This document shows positions 1 to 8,871 of a stretch of DNA of 64,000 nucleotides, piece by piece. Positions within the stretch are counted from its first letter, which is position 1. Every line of letters begins with the position of its first letter. The DNA is taken from assembly GCF_003313385.1 (NCBI RefSeq), contig NZ_QMHN01000002.1, forward strand, positions 46,603-110,602, given 5' to 3'. Source of the stretch: Pedobacter chitinilyticus. Its GTDB lineage: Bacteria > Bacteroidota > Bacteroidia > Sphingobacteriales > Sphingobacteriaceae. The notes beneath the pieces were generated by a model. The model worked only from the letters and a program-made list of their open reading frames with translations, did not search any database and was not told the DNA's origin. The position numbers and the translations under genes are program-made.

Positions 1-886
1 CTATTCTGCTTCGTTCCAACTCCCACTCCAATAGCTTGATAACTCAATATAAGGATTATTTTTTTCCGATAATGCACTGCTGGTTAGCAAAACAAGGTAG
101 GGTAGATGATCATTTCAGTCTCAAAGACTTTAGTCCCCATATACGGATACCATAAAATAGATTAACGCCTTGGTTTAAGCACCTCCAAAGATTTATGGAA
201 GCGCAACTAGGCAAAATGCTAGTAAAAAGTGAATTAGGCAAAAGCAGTACTTTTAGTTTTTAGCTGACTGTGGTTTAGCATTCTCTCTTTTATAAAGATG
301 CCCAAAAGACTGGTATTTGATGAAGGTTTATGATCGAATACCAATAAAAAAAAGCCACAATACTTATCGTACCACGACTTTAAGTACCAACCAACAGGAA
401 TACTTTAAACATTAAAAAAGCTTTTTCATTGCTTATTGAGCCCACAAACTATGACTTAGAACAAAAAAGATTCATATAAATGACACATCAAATTTCACTG
501 CTTTTCATGAATGGGCTCTCACCAGATCATATCGGAACAAAAAAGTTGGCAAGTATTAAGCAAATACTTTTGTAGTATTGAATAACAGTCGCGGTTGTAT
601 TGAATAGGTAAAACCTAAAGGCCATTTATAAGTAGAAAAATTTCAGAAAACACCCCAACCTACACACTAAATATCTTTCCATTAGCAATAGCAGTAATTG
701 GTAGTAAAAGCAAACACAAACAAAAGAAGAGCTTTTCATTTGGAGGGTATTTAATGACTTTTTGCTTAGTTTATACAAATTGTAGGAAAACAAACAATAT
801 TTAAAAGGAGTATTGAAAATTGATGAAATCAAAAAGCCGCAGTGCACGTAAAAACCACTTAAACGATAATCAAATTACTACGTATT
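1..886. other. Gene-poor left edge
   Basis: I see no intact gene here. The stretch is AT-rich with frequent stops in all frames. The only longer open frame (626-847, minus strand) has a low-complexity hydrophobic translation with no recognisable family and I do not accept it. One short piece on the plus strand resembles the end of a histidine kinase and is listed separately. No insertion sequence ends or RNA gene were recognised. Confidence 0.5.
171..263 (+). pseudogene. Possible remnant of a histidine-kinase ATPase domain (C-terminal end)
   Basis: Read in the frame ending at the TAG at 261-263, the plus strand gives a peptide ending in KSELGKSSTFSF, preceded by RFMEAQLGKM. This resembles the last strand of HATPase_c domains in two-component kinases (typical form: G-G-K-hydrophobic-x-V-x-S-E-x-G-K-G-S-T-F). 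The upstream part of the domain (N-box, G boxes) is missing and stops interrupt the frame before it, so if real it is a decayed fragment. The match is short and could be chance. Confidence 0.3.
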
Positions 887-1780
887 TTATTTAAAAATCT
901 CCGTCGGCGACATACCCGTCCAAGATTTAGGAAGGCCTTTTAATCCAAAAATTTTAGCTAACACTAATGACGTGTTTTTATTGCTACTAAAAAAGGAAGC
1001 AGTAATGCCTAAGCTTTTGATCTTTGGACCAGTAATGCCCCACGGGGTTTGCATTTCCTTCATCGATACCCCACCGTGGCCCGTGCCAACGCCGCCATGA
1101 TCGGTAATCAGCAGAAAATAAGTATCGTTGAACAAATTCCGAGCTTTCAGCTGTTCGATAAAACCACCGATGGCAACATCAGCTTCTTCTATCGCCGAAA
1201 TATACTCTGGAGACATCCACTTATGGCTATGCCCAGCATGATCGGTATGTACACTGTATAAAAATATCAACGTCGGGTCATTTGCGTTTTTCGCAGCAAA
1301 ATCTATTGCCTTTGCGTAGTTATCTTGGTATTTATCATCTTTTTCGAAAGAAACCTCATCAATATACTTTTTGTTCATCGGGTTAACCAATTCGGCCCAA
1401 TTGTAATAAAAAGCTGTTTTTGCGGTAGACTTTTTATCTTTCAACACCTTAAAAATGGATGGCGTATACCCGTTAGCATCAACTTCTATAGCTTGCAGCG
1501 GATGGTTATCGATCGTCCAGTTGTTGGCGGTTACTCCGTGTTCTTCGGGTCCTTGCCCCGTCAAATGGCTAGTCCAGTTAGGCAAGGTAACCGAAGGCAT
1601 TACAGGCCTGTTATTTAAAGTTAATGTACCTTTGGCAAATAGCGCATCTATATTTGGATGTTTAGAACCCTTAAACCCCTCTGCACTAAAACCATCAAGA
1701 CCAATAATGATTACCCGTTGCGCCTTAGCCTGAACAAATCCAATAAATAAAAGTGATAGTAAAAAGTGTTTTAATTTCAT
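887..1780 (-). CDS. Secreted alkaline-phosphatase-superfamily phosphodiesterase/phosphonate hydrolase-like protein
   Basis: A 297-residue protein with an N-terminal signal peptide (cut near residue 20, after QAKA). It has the type I phosphodiesterase/nucleotide pyrophosphatase fold: VIIIGLDG at 23-30 supplies a first metal-binding Asp, Thr65 in SVTLPNWTSHLTG fits the catalytic Thr, and HTDHAGHSH and ITDHGGVGTGHGG supply the remaining metal ligands. Enzymes of this superfamily cut phosphodiesters and phosphomonoesters, and phosphonoacetate hydrolase (PhnA) cuts a C-P bond with the same fold. Last gene of the left-facing phosphonate operon, 4 bases after the transporter. The context suggests it releases phosphate or phosphonate from an organic substrate in the periplasm. 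The exact substrate is inference. Confidence 0.8.
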   Translation of the reverse strand: MKLKHFLLSLLFIGFVQAKAQRVIIIGLDGFSAEGFKGSKHPNIDALFAKGTLTLNNRPVMPSVTLPNWTSHLTGQGPEEHGVTANNWTIDNHPLQAIEVDANGYTPSIFKVLKDKKSTAKTAFYYNWAELVNPMNKKYIDEVSFEKDDKYQDNYAKAIDFAAKNANDPTLIFLYSVHTDHAGHSHKWMSPEYISAIEEADVAIGGFIEQLKARNLFNDTYFLLITDHGGVGTGHGGVSMKEMQTPWGITGPKIKSLGITASFFSSNKNTSLVLAKIFGLKGLPKSWTGMSPTEIFK

Positions 1781-1784
1781 AATG

Positions 1785-3026
1785 TTATGGTGTTGATAGT
1801 TTAGATATTGATTTCATTTTCACCGAGGCCATAGAGATTAACAAGGTTGAGCACAACGCTGCAATAGAAACAACGACAAAAATTGGATGTGTGCTTCCAG
1901 AAACATCTAATATTTTACCAATTAATGGCTCTCCAAAAGCAGCAAATAGATAGCCAACCATATTCATACAGCCAATACCTGTGCCCGTTAACTTAGAACC
2001 CAACAAATCTGGGCTAAGCGGCCAAAAACAAGCTTGCGGACCGTATACAAAGAAGCCAGCTAAAAGCATCAATACTGATGATAAAACAAAATGGTCTTTA
2101 GAAACAAAATACATCGCAGCAGCAATAAATGTACTGGCCAACATGCCAATTTTTATCACTTGCACTCTATTACCTTTAAACAACGTATCAGACAACCATC
2201 CAAAACATAGGGCGCCAATAGCCATACCCAAGGGTAGAAAAAACGTTACCCAAATACTACCAGATTCTTGTTTCCAATTTTTCCCCAGATAATGGATAGG
2301 CACCCAAAAGATCAAACCATATCTCGCCATACTTTCGAAACCAAAAGCTAAGCAAATCAAAATAAAGTTCTTGTTTGCTAAAACTTTACGGTAACGTTGT
2401 TGCCAAGTTTCTTCTTCAGCAACAACAACATTTTGCGTCTCTTGCTCATTGTTATCAGGTTTATCTTTAACGAAAAGAAAAAAAATTGTCGCCGTTACCA
2501 ATAAGCATAAAACAGGCAAACGAAACAACATTCGCCATTCATGCCCCTGTTGCAAAAGCAAAATAGAAAGTAAATAGGTAATTACGGATGACAATCCAGC
2601 CGACATGGTGTAAAAGCCAAAAGCCTTTCCCCGCTCCTCTTTGGCCCACCAATTGTTAATGATCTTGCCACCTGGCGCCCAAGCTAGAGATTGGAAATAA
2701 CCATTTATCCCCCATAAGAAAAGGATAATATAAGCGTTATTAGCAAAACTAATGGCAACGTTGGTAGCTATAGATAAATAGGCTCCCGTTATCACCATTA
2801 CACGCGGGCTAAAGCGATCGGCAAGATTCCCATTAACCAATTGTCCAATGGCATAGCCGATAAGCATAGCGAAACTGATCCATCCCACAAAACTAAATGG
2901 CATTTTTAGCTCCTCACTCATCCCAGATACTGCCCAACCAAAGTTATGCCTACCTGTATAAAAAAACAGGTAGCAAACCATAGTTAGCAACAACATAGTC
3001 CATTTATTCTTGGAATTAATTCTCAT
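1785..3026 (-). CDS. MFS transporter, organophosphate:phosphate antiporter (OPA)-like
   Basis: A 413-residue inner-membrane protein with about 12 predicted membrane helices. The start (FFYTGRHNFGWA around residues 22-33, followed by GWISFAMLIGYAIGQLVNG and the loop NLADRFSPR) is typical of the OPA branch of the major facilitator superfamily, whose members move glycerol-3-phosphate, hexose phosphates and, in phosphonate loci, phosphonates. It lies 2 bases after the alcohol dehydrogenase gene and 4 bases before the phosphodiesterase-like gene, so it is almost surely cotranscribed. I infer uptake of a phosphonate or a phosphate ester across the inner membrane. A sugar or other anion substrate cannot be excluded. 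Confidence 0.8.
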   Translation of the reverse strand: MRINSKNKWTMLLLTMVCYLFFYTGRHNFGWAVSGMSEELKMPFSFVGWISFAMLIGYAIGQLVNGNLADRFSPRVMVITGAYLSIATNVAISFANNAYIILFLWGINGYFQSLAWAPGGKIINNWWAKEERGKAFGFYTMSAGLSSVITYLLSILLLQQGHEWRMLFRLPVLCLLVTATIFFLFVKDKPDNNEQETQNVVVAEEETWQQRYRKVLANKNFILICLAFGFESMARYGLIFWVPIHYLGKNWKQESGSIWVTFFLPLGMAIGALCFGWLSDTLFKGNRVQVIKIGMLASTFIAAAMYFVSKDHFVLSSVLMLLAGFFVYGPQACFWPLSPDLLGSKLTGTGIGCMNMVGYLFAAFGEPLIGKILDVSGSTHPIFVVVSIAALCSTLLISMASVKMKSISKLSTP

Positions 3027-3028
3027 GA

Positions 3029-4108
3029 CTATCGGTTGATAAATACGCCAACGCGTAATGGTTTTTTATCCAAAGCATAAGCAAATGCCTGATTAGCTTC
3101 TTCTAATGGAAATTCTTTGGTTACAATTTCATCAAAAGGAAAATCTTGATGGTAGTTGGTCATGAAATCTAAAGCGTGTTGTAAATCTTCAAAATTATAA
3201 TTATGTAAGCCTTTGATCGTAATTAAACGACGGATAACCTGTTCTGCATCAACCTCAATTTTTCTTGTTTTAAAAACTGCACCTATCCAAACAGCAGTGC
3301 CGCCAATGGCTAACGATTCCAAACCAATTTCAGCGGCCTCTGGTGCTCCGCTCATTTCCAAAGCCACATCCACTTTTTGGGCAATAAGTTTTTCTTTCAA
3401 GTCTTTATCCTCTCCAATTTGATAAGTATGTGTTGCGCCAAAACGTTTTGCTTGTACCAACCTTTCCTCACTCAAATCTAAAGCGATAATATTTTTAGCT
3501 CCAGCGGTTTTGCTCATAGCTACCGCCAAGTTGCCCAATAGCCCCAATCCCGTTACCAACACGGTTTTCCCAGAAACATCTCCTGCTAAGCGCATGGCAC
3601 CAGAAACTGTTGCCACTGCGCAATTGATGGTTGCAGCAATGGCCATTGACAATCCTTCTGGAAGTTTAAAAACCGCCGTATGTGGCTTTAAGACCGTATA
3701 GTCGCCTAAACCACCGTGAAACTTGTCATCTCCCTCTATTTTAGCGTGACCATACTTGAAAAGGTTTGCTGATTTTTGAGGCATTTTTTTGGCCAACCAC
3801 TCATCTTGTGGGTCGGCAGCGAAAACTGCCCAGGTCACCAGGTCTCCGATATGCAACGAGGCACCATTGTAATCTTTTCCACTGTGGCCATTAGCAATCT
3901 CTGTTACCTTTCCTACAATTTCGTGACCTAATACAGTAGGTGTTTTTTCCTCACGCTTACCACAAAAGGTATGTAAATCACTACCACACAAGGTGGTGTA
4001 GGTATTTTGAATCAGCAGCTCACCACTTTTTAGCTCTGGGACTTCCATAATGTCGAGCCGTAATGGTTGATCTGCACCATCAAAAACAAGCAATCTTCCG
4101 TTTTTCAT
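3029..4108 (-). CDS. Phosphonate-associated zinc-type alcohol dehydrogenase (HpnZ-like)
   Basis: A 359-residue medium-chain dehydrogenase/reductase. Catalytic zinc ligands are visible in TLCGSDLHTFCG (Cys near 41) and in VLGHEIVG (His). The NAD(P)-binding fold is at about 185-215 (VLVTGLGLLGNLAVAMSKTAG). It resembles the family known as putative phosphonate catabolism-associated alcohol dehydrogenase (TIGR03366). The lobe that normally carries four Cys ligands for a structural zinc (about residues 92-125) has no cysteine here. It sits between the phosphonatase-like gene and the transporter in one operon. The likely role is oxidation of a hydroxyalkyl phosphonate or a derived alcohol; the substrate is unknown. 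Confidence 0.8.
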   Translation of the reverse strand: MKNGRLLVFDGADQPLRLDIMEVPELKSGELLIQNTYTTLCGSDLHTFCGKREEKTPTVLGHEIVGKVTEIANGHSGKDYNGASLHIGDLVTWAVFAADPQDEWLAKKMPQKSANLFKYGHAKIEGDDKFHGGLGDYTVLKPHTAVFKLPEGLSMAIAATINCAVATVSGAMRLAGDVSGKTVLVTGLGLLGNLAVAMSKTAGAKNIIALDLSEERLVQAKRFGATHTYQIGEDKDLKEKLIAQKVDVALEMSGAPEAAEIGLESLAIGGTAVWIGAVFKTRKIEVDAEQVIRRLITIKGLHNYNFEDLQHALDFMTNYHQDFPFDEIVTKEFPLEEANQAFAYALDKKPLRVGVFINR

Positions 4109-4151
4109 TTACCGTTTTTTTCTGAACGAGCTTAAGTTGACATCAACTCAA

Positions 4152-4850
4152 TTAGCGTTTACCATCTATTATATTAACCAACTCTATTAAATCATTGACG
4201 ATATAATTTGGCTTGGCCGATTTGAGCTGTGCCAAATTGTGGGCACCTGTGGTAATGCCAATGCTTAGGCCACAACCTGCATTTTGTCCTTCCTCAATAT
4301 CTATGATTGAATCGCCAATTTTCACCACCTGAGCGGAATTTTCAATCTTGAACTTTTCTATTGCAAAGTTGATCATATCTGGATAGGGTCTATTTCTTGG
4401 CACATCCGATGCGGTTACCAGCGCATCAACATCCTTTCCTACCGTCCAATTTAATTTCTCCAAAATAGACTCCGCTGTTTTCCTGTCGTAGCCAGTATTT
4501 AGAACCCGAAGGATATTTCTATCTTTCAACGCACTAAATAGCTCATTTGCATTTGCATTGGGGAAAATATCTTCCACTTCATATGCTTTGGTGAGCTTTA
4601 CCAAAAACACCTCGAACATTTTTTTGGCCAATTCTTCATCTTCTATATTCAAACAATTTTTTAAAACCGATTGAATGGCCTGCAATTTTTCCTTTCCAGC
4701 TCCATACGCTAATACTTCATCAAGTGAGAGCGAGAAATTGCCCACCTCGTTGATCACTTTCTGTAAAGTTTTGTAAACAATATTGTTTTCGTTTACCGAT
4801 GTTCCTGCCATGTCAAACACCACCATCTTTATATTTTCTTTCACGTGCAT
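4152..4850 (-). CDS. Phosphonatase-like HAD hydrolase (TIGR03351-type)
   Basis: A 232-residue haloacid-dehalogenase-superfamily enzyme. VVFDMAGTSVNE puts the nucleophile at Asp13; phosphonoacetaldehyde hydrolase PhnX has the related FDWAGT. The cap follows (about 20-90), then Thr in NTGYDRK, Lys/Arg in VPRNRPYPDM and the acidic motif KIGDSIIDIEEGQNAG. The family (phosphonatase-like) is known from gene neighbourhoods with the FAD oxidoreductase and dehydrogenase types also found in this locus. Whether it forms the Schiff base of PhnX is unclear: a Lys lies in AYGAGKEK in the cap at about the expected place. First gene of the left-facing operon; the 19-bp operator-like motif is 28 bases upstream of its ATG. 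Confidence 0.85.
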   Translation of the reverse strand: MHVKENIKMVVFDMAGTSVNENNIVYKTLQKVINEVGNFSLSLDEVLAYGAGKEKLQAIQSVLKNCLNIEDEELAKKMFEVFLVKLTKAYEVEDIFPNANANELFSALKDRNILRVLNTGYDRKTAESILEKLNWTVGKDVDALVTASDVPRNRPYPDMINFAIEKFKIENSAQVVKIGDSIIDIEEGQNAGCGLSIGITTGAHNLAQLKSAKPNYIVNDLIELVNIIDGKR

Positions 4851-4878
4851 TAAAAATTAATTTTAGCAAAATTAAAAA

Positions 4879-4897
4879 TTGTTTAACAAAATTAAAC
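4879..4897. promoter_or_regulatory. Operator-like motif, copy A
   Basis: TTGTTTAACAAAATTAAAC, with inverted arms GTTTA and TAAAC spaced by 7 bases. It lies in the divergent region between the hydrolase operon (start 4850, minus) and the HTH-cupin regulator (start 5026, plus). Three more copies with the same geometry occur before the TonB receptor (two) and the DUF5690 gene. A weaker relative (GTTAA-N7-ATAAC) lies at 4931-4947. I infer that the regulator encoded next to it binds here. Confidence 0.65.
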
Positions 4898-5025
4898 AAA
4901 ATAAGACTCATATTTTAAGTACAGCCATTTGTTAACAAACCAATAACATCAAATTAACCTTAGTAGGATCTCTTAAAAATCTTTTATTTTATGTTACATT
5001 TACCCCCTGTATTTTTATATATAAA

Positions 5026-5595
5026 ATGAAAGACCACGCACTTCTACAGATCAGCCAGAAAATAAAAGATATCCGCAAAAGCATGAACATGACCGTTCAA
5101 GAACTTGCCGATAAAGCAGAGGTAACCAAAGGCCTGATCTCTCAGATTGAAAATAGCCGTACCGTACCCTCATTACTTGTCCTGATCCAGATCATCAAAG
5201 CGTTGGACATCGACATCAATGTTTTCTTTAAGGATATCAACGCTAACAAAAAAGAAACACCAATTTTGGTGGTAAGGGCAAACCAGACGAAGCCTTTTGA
5301 AAAGGAAGATGCAGTGGGCTACCAATATAACAGGATATTTTCTAAAAGTATAAAAAGCAGTACCACAGATTTCGTGCTGCTTGAGTTGGAGCCAGGTGCT
5401 GAGCGGGAAATGGTAAAAACCGAAGCTTTTGAATTCAAATACATCATTAGCGGCGAGGTTACCTATAAGTTTGAAAAAAAGAACATCATACTCAAAGAGG
5501 GCGATTCGATGTTTTTTGACGGCAGGATTGCGCATAGCCCAGTAAACAAAAGCAATTTGAAGGCGTTGATGCTCGTAGTTTATTTTTTTGAATAA
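5026..5595 (+). CDS. XRE-family HTH transcriptional regulator with C-terminal cupin sensor domain
   Basis: A 189-residue regulator. Residues about 8-62 form the HTH_3 fold (IKDIRKSMNMTVQELADKA, then GLISQIENSRTVPSL); residues about 115-188 form a cupin barrel (LELEPGAEREM, IISGEVTYKF, EGDSMFFDG, AHSPVNKS). In this family the cupin usually senses a small ligand of the pathway it controls. It lies between the two arms of the phosphonate locus, with a 19-bp inverted-repeat motif on each side. It is the obvious candidate for controlling both arms and itself. Activator or repressor action cannot be told from sequence, though copy C downstream of a promoter box fits repression. Confidence 0.88.
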   Translation: MKDHALLQISQKIKDIRKSMNMTVQELADKAEVTKGLISQIENSRTVPSLLVLIQIIKALDIDINVFFKDINANKKETPILVVRANQTKPFEKEDAVGYQYNRIFSKSIKSSTTDFVLLELEPGAEREMVKTEAFEFKYIISGEVTYKFEKKNIILKEGDSMFFDGRIAHSPVNKSNLKALMLVVYFFE

Positions 5596-5630
5596 TATTG
5601 TAAAAGCAAACTCCCAATTCAGGCCTGGTT

Positions 5631-5649
5631 TTGTTTACAAAAACTAAAC
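5631..5649. promoter_or_regulatory. Operator-like motif, copy B
   Basis: TTGTTTACAAAAACTAAAC, arms GTTTA and TAAAC with a 7-base spacer, 35 bases after the regulator stop and about 220 bases before the TonB receptor start. It shares geometry and most bases with copies A, C and D. Confidence 0.65.
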
Positions 5650-5786
5650 TATAACCAAAGGCTCTACATTTACAACCGCCTTAAAAAGAAGACTTCATAA
5701 TCCAAACAGCTTCATAGATTACCTATACAATATTAAGTATTTATAAACTTTTAAATAAGGATTTATAACCATTCCTGAACGAAGAT

Positions 5787-5794
5787 TATCTTTG
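5787..5794 (+). promoter_or_regulatory. Bacteroidetes -7 promoter box before the TonB receptor
   Basis: TATCTTTG fits the Bacteroidetes -7 consensus TAnnTTTG exactly. It predicts a transcription start near 5801, about 70 bases before the receptor ATG at 5870. A clear -33 TTG element at the usual distance was not found, which would fit a promoter needing an activator or a weak one. Confidence 0.5.
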
Positions 5795-5812
5795 CATTAA
5801 CTTTTATAAACA

Positions 5813-5831
5813 ATATTTACAAATACTAAAC
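5813..5831. promoter_or_regulatory. Operator-like motif, copy C
   Basis: ATATTTACAAATACTAAAC, the third copy of the 19-bp motif (left arm ATTTA, one mismatch; right arm TAAAC). It starts about 12 bases after the transcription start predicted from the TATCTTTG box, a position where a bound protein would block RNA polymerase. Confidence 0.6.
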
Positions 5832-5869
5832 TGCATCTATTTTTGTTTCAACTTTTAACAGAAAATCAG

Positions 5870-8686
5870 ATGAAACTTAAGTATTTACTTGTCATGCTTT
5901 TCGTAGGTCTATACTCATATTCCTACGCTCAAAAACGAACGGTAACCGGTGTTATCAAAGATCAGCAAGGTACGCTTCCAGGCGTTTCAATCACCCTAAA
6001 AAACGGTAAAATAGGCACCTCAACTAATATTTTTGGAGAATTCAGGTTGTCAAATTTGCCCACAGGGGATCAAACATTGGTCATCACCTCCATCGGTTAT
6101 GTTACCCAAGAAAAAATGGTGACCATTAATGACAGCGCTGCAGTAAAATTAGATGCCATCGTGCTGATCTCCAATCAAAGAACGCTAAATCAGGTAGTAG
6201 TCAATGGAATAGGCTCTAACCGCGCATCAGAAGCCAGGGCGCTCAATATGCAAAAGACTTCTCCACGCATCGTAAACGTGATTGCCGCCGATGGAATTGG
6301 AAAACTACCTGATAGAAATGCTGGTGAGGCCGTGCAACGTATCCCTGGTGTTGTATTGGAACGCGACCAGGGTGAAGGTAGATTTGTTTCTTTACGTGGA
6401 TTGCCTGCTGAGTGGAGCGCGGCTACAATTAATGGCGACCGTATTCCCACCGCCGAAGAACAAACCACTTCGCGCTCTACCGCATTTGACTTTTTCCCCT
6501 CAGAACTGATCCAGTTTGTTGAAGTATCTAAAGCCATTACGCCAGATATGGAAGGTGATGCCATGGGCGGATCCATCAACTTCATCACTAGAACATCTGT
6601 CGATAAAAAAACACTGAATTTCTCCGCTGGCGGTGGCTACAATGCTTATGCGCACGGTGGCTCCTATAGCGGAAACATCCTATATGGCGACCGCTCAAAA
6701 AATGGCAAGATCGGTTTTGTACTTAACGGCACAATCTGGAACAGAGATTGGGCAACAGATAATTTCGAACCACGTTTTTCTGGGAATAAAATTGCACGAA
6801 TGGAACTTCGCGACTACTTCGGCACACGCCAAACGCTGGGTTTTAATGGCGCTGCAGATTATAAAATTGGTCAGCGATCAAAATTGTACGTACGTGGTTT
6901 GTTCGGAAAATTGAACGATGATGAAAAGCACAATAAGCTTCGCCTTAGATACGAAAACGGTCGCGCAGAAGCTCAAAGTATCCATAACATACTAAATTAC
7001 AGAATGTACGGTGGAGACTTTGGCGGTAATTTCGAACTTGGCAGAAATTCGAGCCTCGATTTTAAACTATCGCACTACAACAACGATTTTAACTACGGCG
7101 ATCTCCCAAATAAGGAATTTCCTTCTTATTATCTGGTCCAATACAACCAGACCAATGTGCCTTACGTGGGCAGAGATGCAGACAATTTTACCAGATATCA
7201 AATTGACGGTGGACCAATAAACCCAGAAAGCCCCCAAACATTGTTACCTAGCCAAAACACGGTAAACAATTCAAGCAACTATTCTTTCAACTCTGTTCAA
7301 ATGGAAATCCACCACATCAATGAGACAGATAGAATTGTAGCACAAACGAATTATAAAATTAAGGTAATGTCCAACTTGGAACTCAAGTTTGGCGCCAAGT
7401 TTAGGGATAAAAAACGGACCGAACGTTATGAACTCCCAACTTGGACCTGGGACAACAAAGGAGGCACCCAACCTGCACCAGCCTATACCAGTTTGAACCT
7501 GATTGATAAACCATACGCCAATGATTATCTAAAAAATATCGGCAGCCAATATACTGGCATCTTCCCGAAATTTATAGCTCAAAATGATTTGGACGGCTTT
7601 TTTGACAAATATCGGAATAACCTAAAAGTAGATTCTGTAGGCTCGGCTTTGTTGGCCAATGGTGCGCAAGTAGGCTCTAATTTCGACGTTTACGAAAAAC
7701 ATACTGCAGCCTATGGAATGGGAACCTGGGAAGTAAGCAACAAATTTACAGTTATAGCGGGCTTGCGTGCTGAACGTACAGATTTGCGTGTAGACGGTTG
7801 GTTGTATGAAACAGTTGCGGGACAGCCCAACTACCGTGGCAAATTGACACCACAGACCAAATACAATGATTATACAACATTACTACCCATGCTACATTTA
7901 AAATATAGCCCTAACCAAAACCTGAACCTACGTCTAGCAGCTACCAAAACTTTCTCTCGCCCAGATTTCGGTTCTTTGGTTGCAGGCGGAACCTATAAGC
8001 TTCAGGATAATGTATTAACGTACGGGAACCCAGGTTTATCACCAATCAAATCATATAACCTAGATATTATGGCTGAATATTATTTCGGTGATGTTGGCGC
8101 AATCAGTGCAGGTGCTTTTTATAAAAACGTAAAAGATCCAATTTTTAGCAGTTCTCAATTGTATAGCTCTTTTAACGGTTATGATAATGTTAGAGTTTTA
8201 CAAGACCAGAATGGCCAAGATGCCAATGTGGGTGGTTTTGAACTAGGCTTTAGCAAAAAACTAGATTTCCTTCCAGGAGTATTAAGCGGTATAGGTATAA
8301 ACGCAAATTACACTTTCATCCGTTCTAAAATGCAGATCACCGATCGCGGTGGTTCTGTTAGAATACCAGGGCAATCAAACGACTTGTTTAACGTAGCCTT
8401 ATTTTACGAAAAAGGAGCTTTGCAAGCTAGGGTGGCGTTAAACCACAAAGGAGTTAATATTATTGCCCATGGTGCATCGGCAAAATTTGATGAATATCTT
8501 GATAAAAACACCACAATGGATGCCAATATATCCGTTAAACTATCAAAACGTCTACAGCTTTTTGGCGAAGCTAACAACCTACTGAACACCAGATTTAGAT
8601 TTTATTACGGAACACCAGAAAGGCCAACACAAGTAGAATACTACGGAATAAGAGGCCAAATGGGAATTAGAGCTAATATTTTCTAA
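5870..8686 (+). CDS. TonB-dependent outer-membrane receptor of the phosphonate locus
   Basis: A 938-residue receptor when started at the ATG at 5870, which gives a clean signal peptide (MKLKYLLVMLFVGLYSYSYA); an in-frame TTG at 5843 would put an unlikely extension in front of it. Domains: carboxypeptidase-regulatory-like beta-sandwich (about 22-105), plug (about 115-240, with GEAVQRIPGVVLERDQGEGR and SLRGLP), then a 22-strand barrel ending in aromatic residues (IRANIF). It resembles the TIGR01782 type rather than SusC: no STN domain and no SusD gene follows. It probably imports the phosphonate-containing substrate used by the surrounding enzymes, energised by TonB. A rho-independent terminator follows. 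Confidence 0.88.
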   Translation: MKLKYLLVMLFVGLYSYSYAQKRTVTGVIKDQQGTLPGVSITLKNGKIGTSTNIFGEFRLSNLPTGDQTLVITSIGYVTQEKMVTINDSAAVKLDAIVLISNQRTLNQVVVNGIGSNRASEARALNMQKTSPRIVNVIAADGIGKLPDRNAGEAVQRIPGVVLERDQGEGRFVSLRGLPAEWSAATINGDRIPTAEEQTTSRSTAFDFFPSELIQFVEVSKAITPDMEGDAMGGSINFITRTSVDKKTLNFSAGGGYNAYAHGGSYSGNILYGDRSKNGKIGFVLNGTIWNRDWATDNFEPRFSGNKIARMELRDYFGTRQTLGFNGAADYKIGQRSKLYVRGLFGKLNDDEKHNKLRLRYENGRAEAQSIHNILNYRMYGGDFGGNFELGRNSSLDFKLSHYNNDFNYGDLPNKEFPSYYLVQYNQTNVPYVGRDADNFTRYQIDGGPINPESPQTLLPSQNTVNNSSNYSFNSVQMEIHHINETDRIVAQTNYKIKVMSNLELKFGAKFRDKKRTERYELPTWTWDNKGGTQPAPAYTSLNLIDKPYANDYLKNIGSQYTGIFPKFIAQNDLDGFFDKYRNNLKVDSVGSALLANGAQVGSNFDVYEKHTAAYGMGTWEVSNKFTVIAGLRAERTDLRVDGWLYETVAGQPNYRGKLTPQTKYNDYTTLLPMLHLKYSPNQNLNLRLAATKTFSRPDFGSLVAGGTYKLQDNVLTYGNPGLSPIKSYNLDIMAEYYFGDVGAISAGAFYKNVKDPIFSSSQLYSSFNGYDNVRVLQDQNGQDANVGGFELGFSKKLDFLPGVLSGIGINANYTFIRSKMQITDRGGSVRIPGQSNDLFNVALFYEKGALQARVALNHKGVNIIAHGASAKFDEYLDKNTTMDANISVKLSKRLQLFGEANNLLNTRFRFYYGTPERPTQVEYYGIRGQMGIRANIF

Positions 8687-8703
8687 AGACAACCCCATCA
8701 TTT

Positions 8704-8739
8704 AAAGAAGCATCTCCCAACAGAGATGCTTCTTTTTTT
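8704..8739 (+). terminator. Rho-independent terminator after the TonB receptor
   Basis: Arms AAAGAAGCATCTC (8704-8716) and GAGATGCTTCTTT (8723-8735) pair perfectly around the loop CCAACA and run into a T-tract to 8739. It separates the receptor from the DUF5690 gene, which then needs its own promoter. Confidence 0.88.
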
Positions 8740-8782
8740 AACATAAACACCTACAAACATTAACAATTTCTTAATCCGAAAT

Positions 8783-8801
8783 TTGTTTACAAATAATAAA
8801 C
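8783..8801. promoter_or_regulatory. Operator-like motif, copy D
   Basis: TTGTTTACAAATAATAAAC, arms GTTTA and TAAAC with a 7-base spacer. It lies between the receptor terminator and the start of the DUF5690 transporter at 8872, in the only control region for the transporter and oxidoreductase pair. It ties this third transcript to the same regulator as copies A to C. Confidence 0.65.
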
Positions 8802-8871
8802 ATTGTTTAAAATTGTAACATTAAAAAAACTTACAAATTCAAAATATAGGAAACTGTGGTTTTGAATTTGA

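Noticed and set aside
626..847. 73-residue minus-strand frame at the left edge
   Set aside because: Hydrophobic and low in complexity, with no promoter, partner or family.
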